Source of the DNA: Alphaproteobacteria bacterium
GTDB lineage: Bacteria; Pseudomonadota; Alphaproteobacteria; Sphingomonadales; Sphingomonadaceae
NCBI GenBank assembly: GCA_018830415.1
Contig: JAHJSJ010000267.1
Coordinates: 1-6,740 of the forward strand
Direction of reading: 5' to 3'
DNA length: 6,740 bases
Shown: piece after piece, positions 6,190 to 6,740 of the stretch
Numbering within the stretch: the first letter of the stretch is position 1
Layout of the letters: each line of letters starts with the position of its first letter
Made by a program: the position numbers and the translations under genes
The notes under the pieces: model-generated
The model's database searches: none
The model's input: only the letters and a program-made list of their open reading frames with translations
What the model was told of the DNA's origin: nothing

Positions 6190-6740
6190 TCGGAGAACTG
6201 CAACTTGACCTCGCCCGGATGCGCGCCGCCCCGGTGGCGAGCGGGCCGGTGCTGACTGGTCGGGTGGTGACTTGCGACGGCGGCTTGATCGAAGTCGCGG
6301 GCCTGCCGCTGCCGGTCGGTTCGCTGGGGGCGATTGAAAATGACGCGGGCGCTGAATGTCTCGCCGAAGTGATCGGCTTTCGCGCCGGGCATTCGCTGAT
6401 GATGTTGCTGGGCGATGCGATGCTGCTGCATCCGCAGGCGCGGGTGCGCGCGCTGGGCAATCCGGGCGAGGTGCGGGTTGGCCCCGCGCTGCTTGGCCGC
6501 GCGGTCGATGCGCTGGGCGATCCGATCGATGGTGGCCCGCGGCTCGATCTGAAACAGGCATGGCCGCTGACCGGCAGGCGCGAAGGCGCATTGGAACGCG
6601 CCAGCGTGCACGTGCCGTTCGATTGCGGGGTGCGCGCGATCAATGCGCTGGCGACGATGGGGGTCGGGCAACGGCTTGGCATTATGGCCGGATCAGGGGT
6701 CGGCAAATCGGTGCTGGTCGATACCATCGCGGGCCATGCG
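6186..6740 (+). CDS. fliI: Flagellum-specific export ATPase FliI, 5' part
   Basis: FliI is the ATPase of the flagellar type III export apparatus, related to the F1 beta subunit; it docks chaperone-substrate complexes and promotes their unfolding and export. Only the first 185 codons are present. The N-terminal beta-barrel domain (about 20-90) is followed by LLGRAVDALGDPIDG (102-116), a strong family signature. Then come VPFDCGVRAINALATMGVGQ (143-162, where FliI usually has TGVRAI rather than CGVRAI) and the Walker A segment AGSGVGKS (168-175). The reading frame is open to the window edge, so truncation is due to the window and not a defect. The start overlaps the fliH stop as ATGA. A following fliJ would be expected but lies outside. 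Confidence 0.96.
   Translation, partial: MIGELQLDLARMRAAPVASGPVLTGRVVTCDGGLIEVAGLPLPVGSLGAIENDAGAECLAEVIGFRAGHSLMMLLGDAMLLHPQARVRALGNPGEVRVGPALLGRAVDALGDPIDGGPRLDLKQAWPLTGRREGALERASVHVPFDCGVRAINALATMGVGQRLGIMAGSGVGKSVLVDTIAGHA

Noticed and set aside
5545..6591. Antisense open frame (348 codons) opposite fliH/fliI
   Set aside because: Low-complexity Arg/Ala composition with no motif, entirely overlapping genuine flagellar genes.

Overview
The window is part of a flagellar gene cluster from a GC-rich, Gram-negative bacterium. An alphaproteobacterium of the Sphingomonadales type is the best guess. That rests on the compact flagellin, the alanine-rich codon-biased proteins, the short FliH and a FlbD-type sigma-54 activator beside the basal-body genes. 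The taxonomic call is inference, because no ribosomal or housekeeping marker is present.

Layout. Positions 1-198 are non-coding and hold the 3' end of a leftward flagellin transcript, with a C-rich untranslated tract and an intrinsic terminator. A complete flagellin gene (fliC) runs leftward at 199-1029. A 271-bp divergent intergenic region (1030-1300) carries weak flagellar-type promoter candidates and a GC-rich palindrome. From 1301 to the right edge, six genes run rightward with almost no space between them: a FlbD/FleQ-type sigma-54 enhancer-binding protein, fliE, fliF, fliG, fliH and the 5' part of fliI. The window cuts fliI just after its Walker A motif.

How the genes work together. 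The regulator would remodel sigma-54 RNA polymerase at flagellar promoters. FliF forms the MS ring in the inner membrane. FliE joins the MS ring to the rod. FliG is the rotor switch protein that converts stator motion into torque. FliH and FliI are the stator-like regulator and the ATPase of the flagellar type III export apparatus, which delivers substrates such as the flagellin encoded on the opposite strand. ATGA overlaps and a TGA-TAA-ATG junction indicate one translationally coupled operon with its regulator as first gene.

I do not see a novel system here; this is a recognisable flagellar locus. The points worth a second look are a flagellin whose TLR5-contact segment matches the enterobacterial type, a regulator with no recognisable receiver domain, a substituted charge position in the FliG torque region, the fliG/fliH start ambiguity, and the C-tract 3' UTR of fliC.
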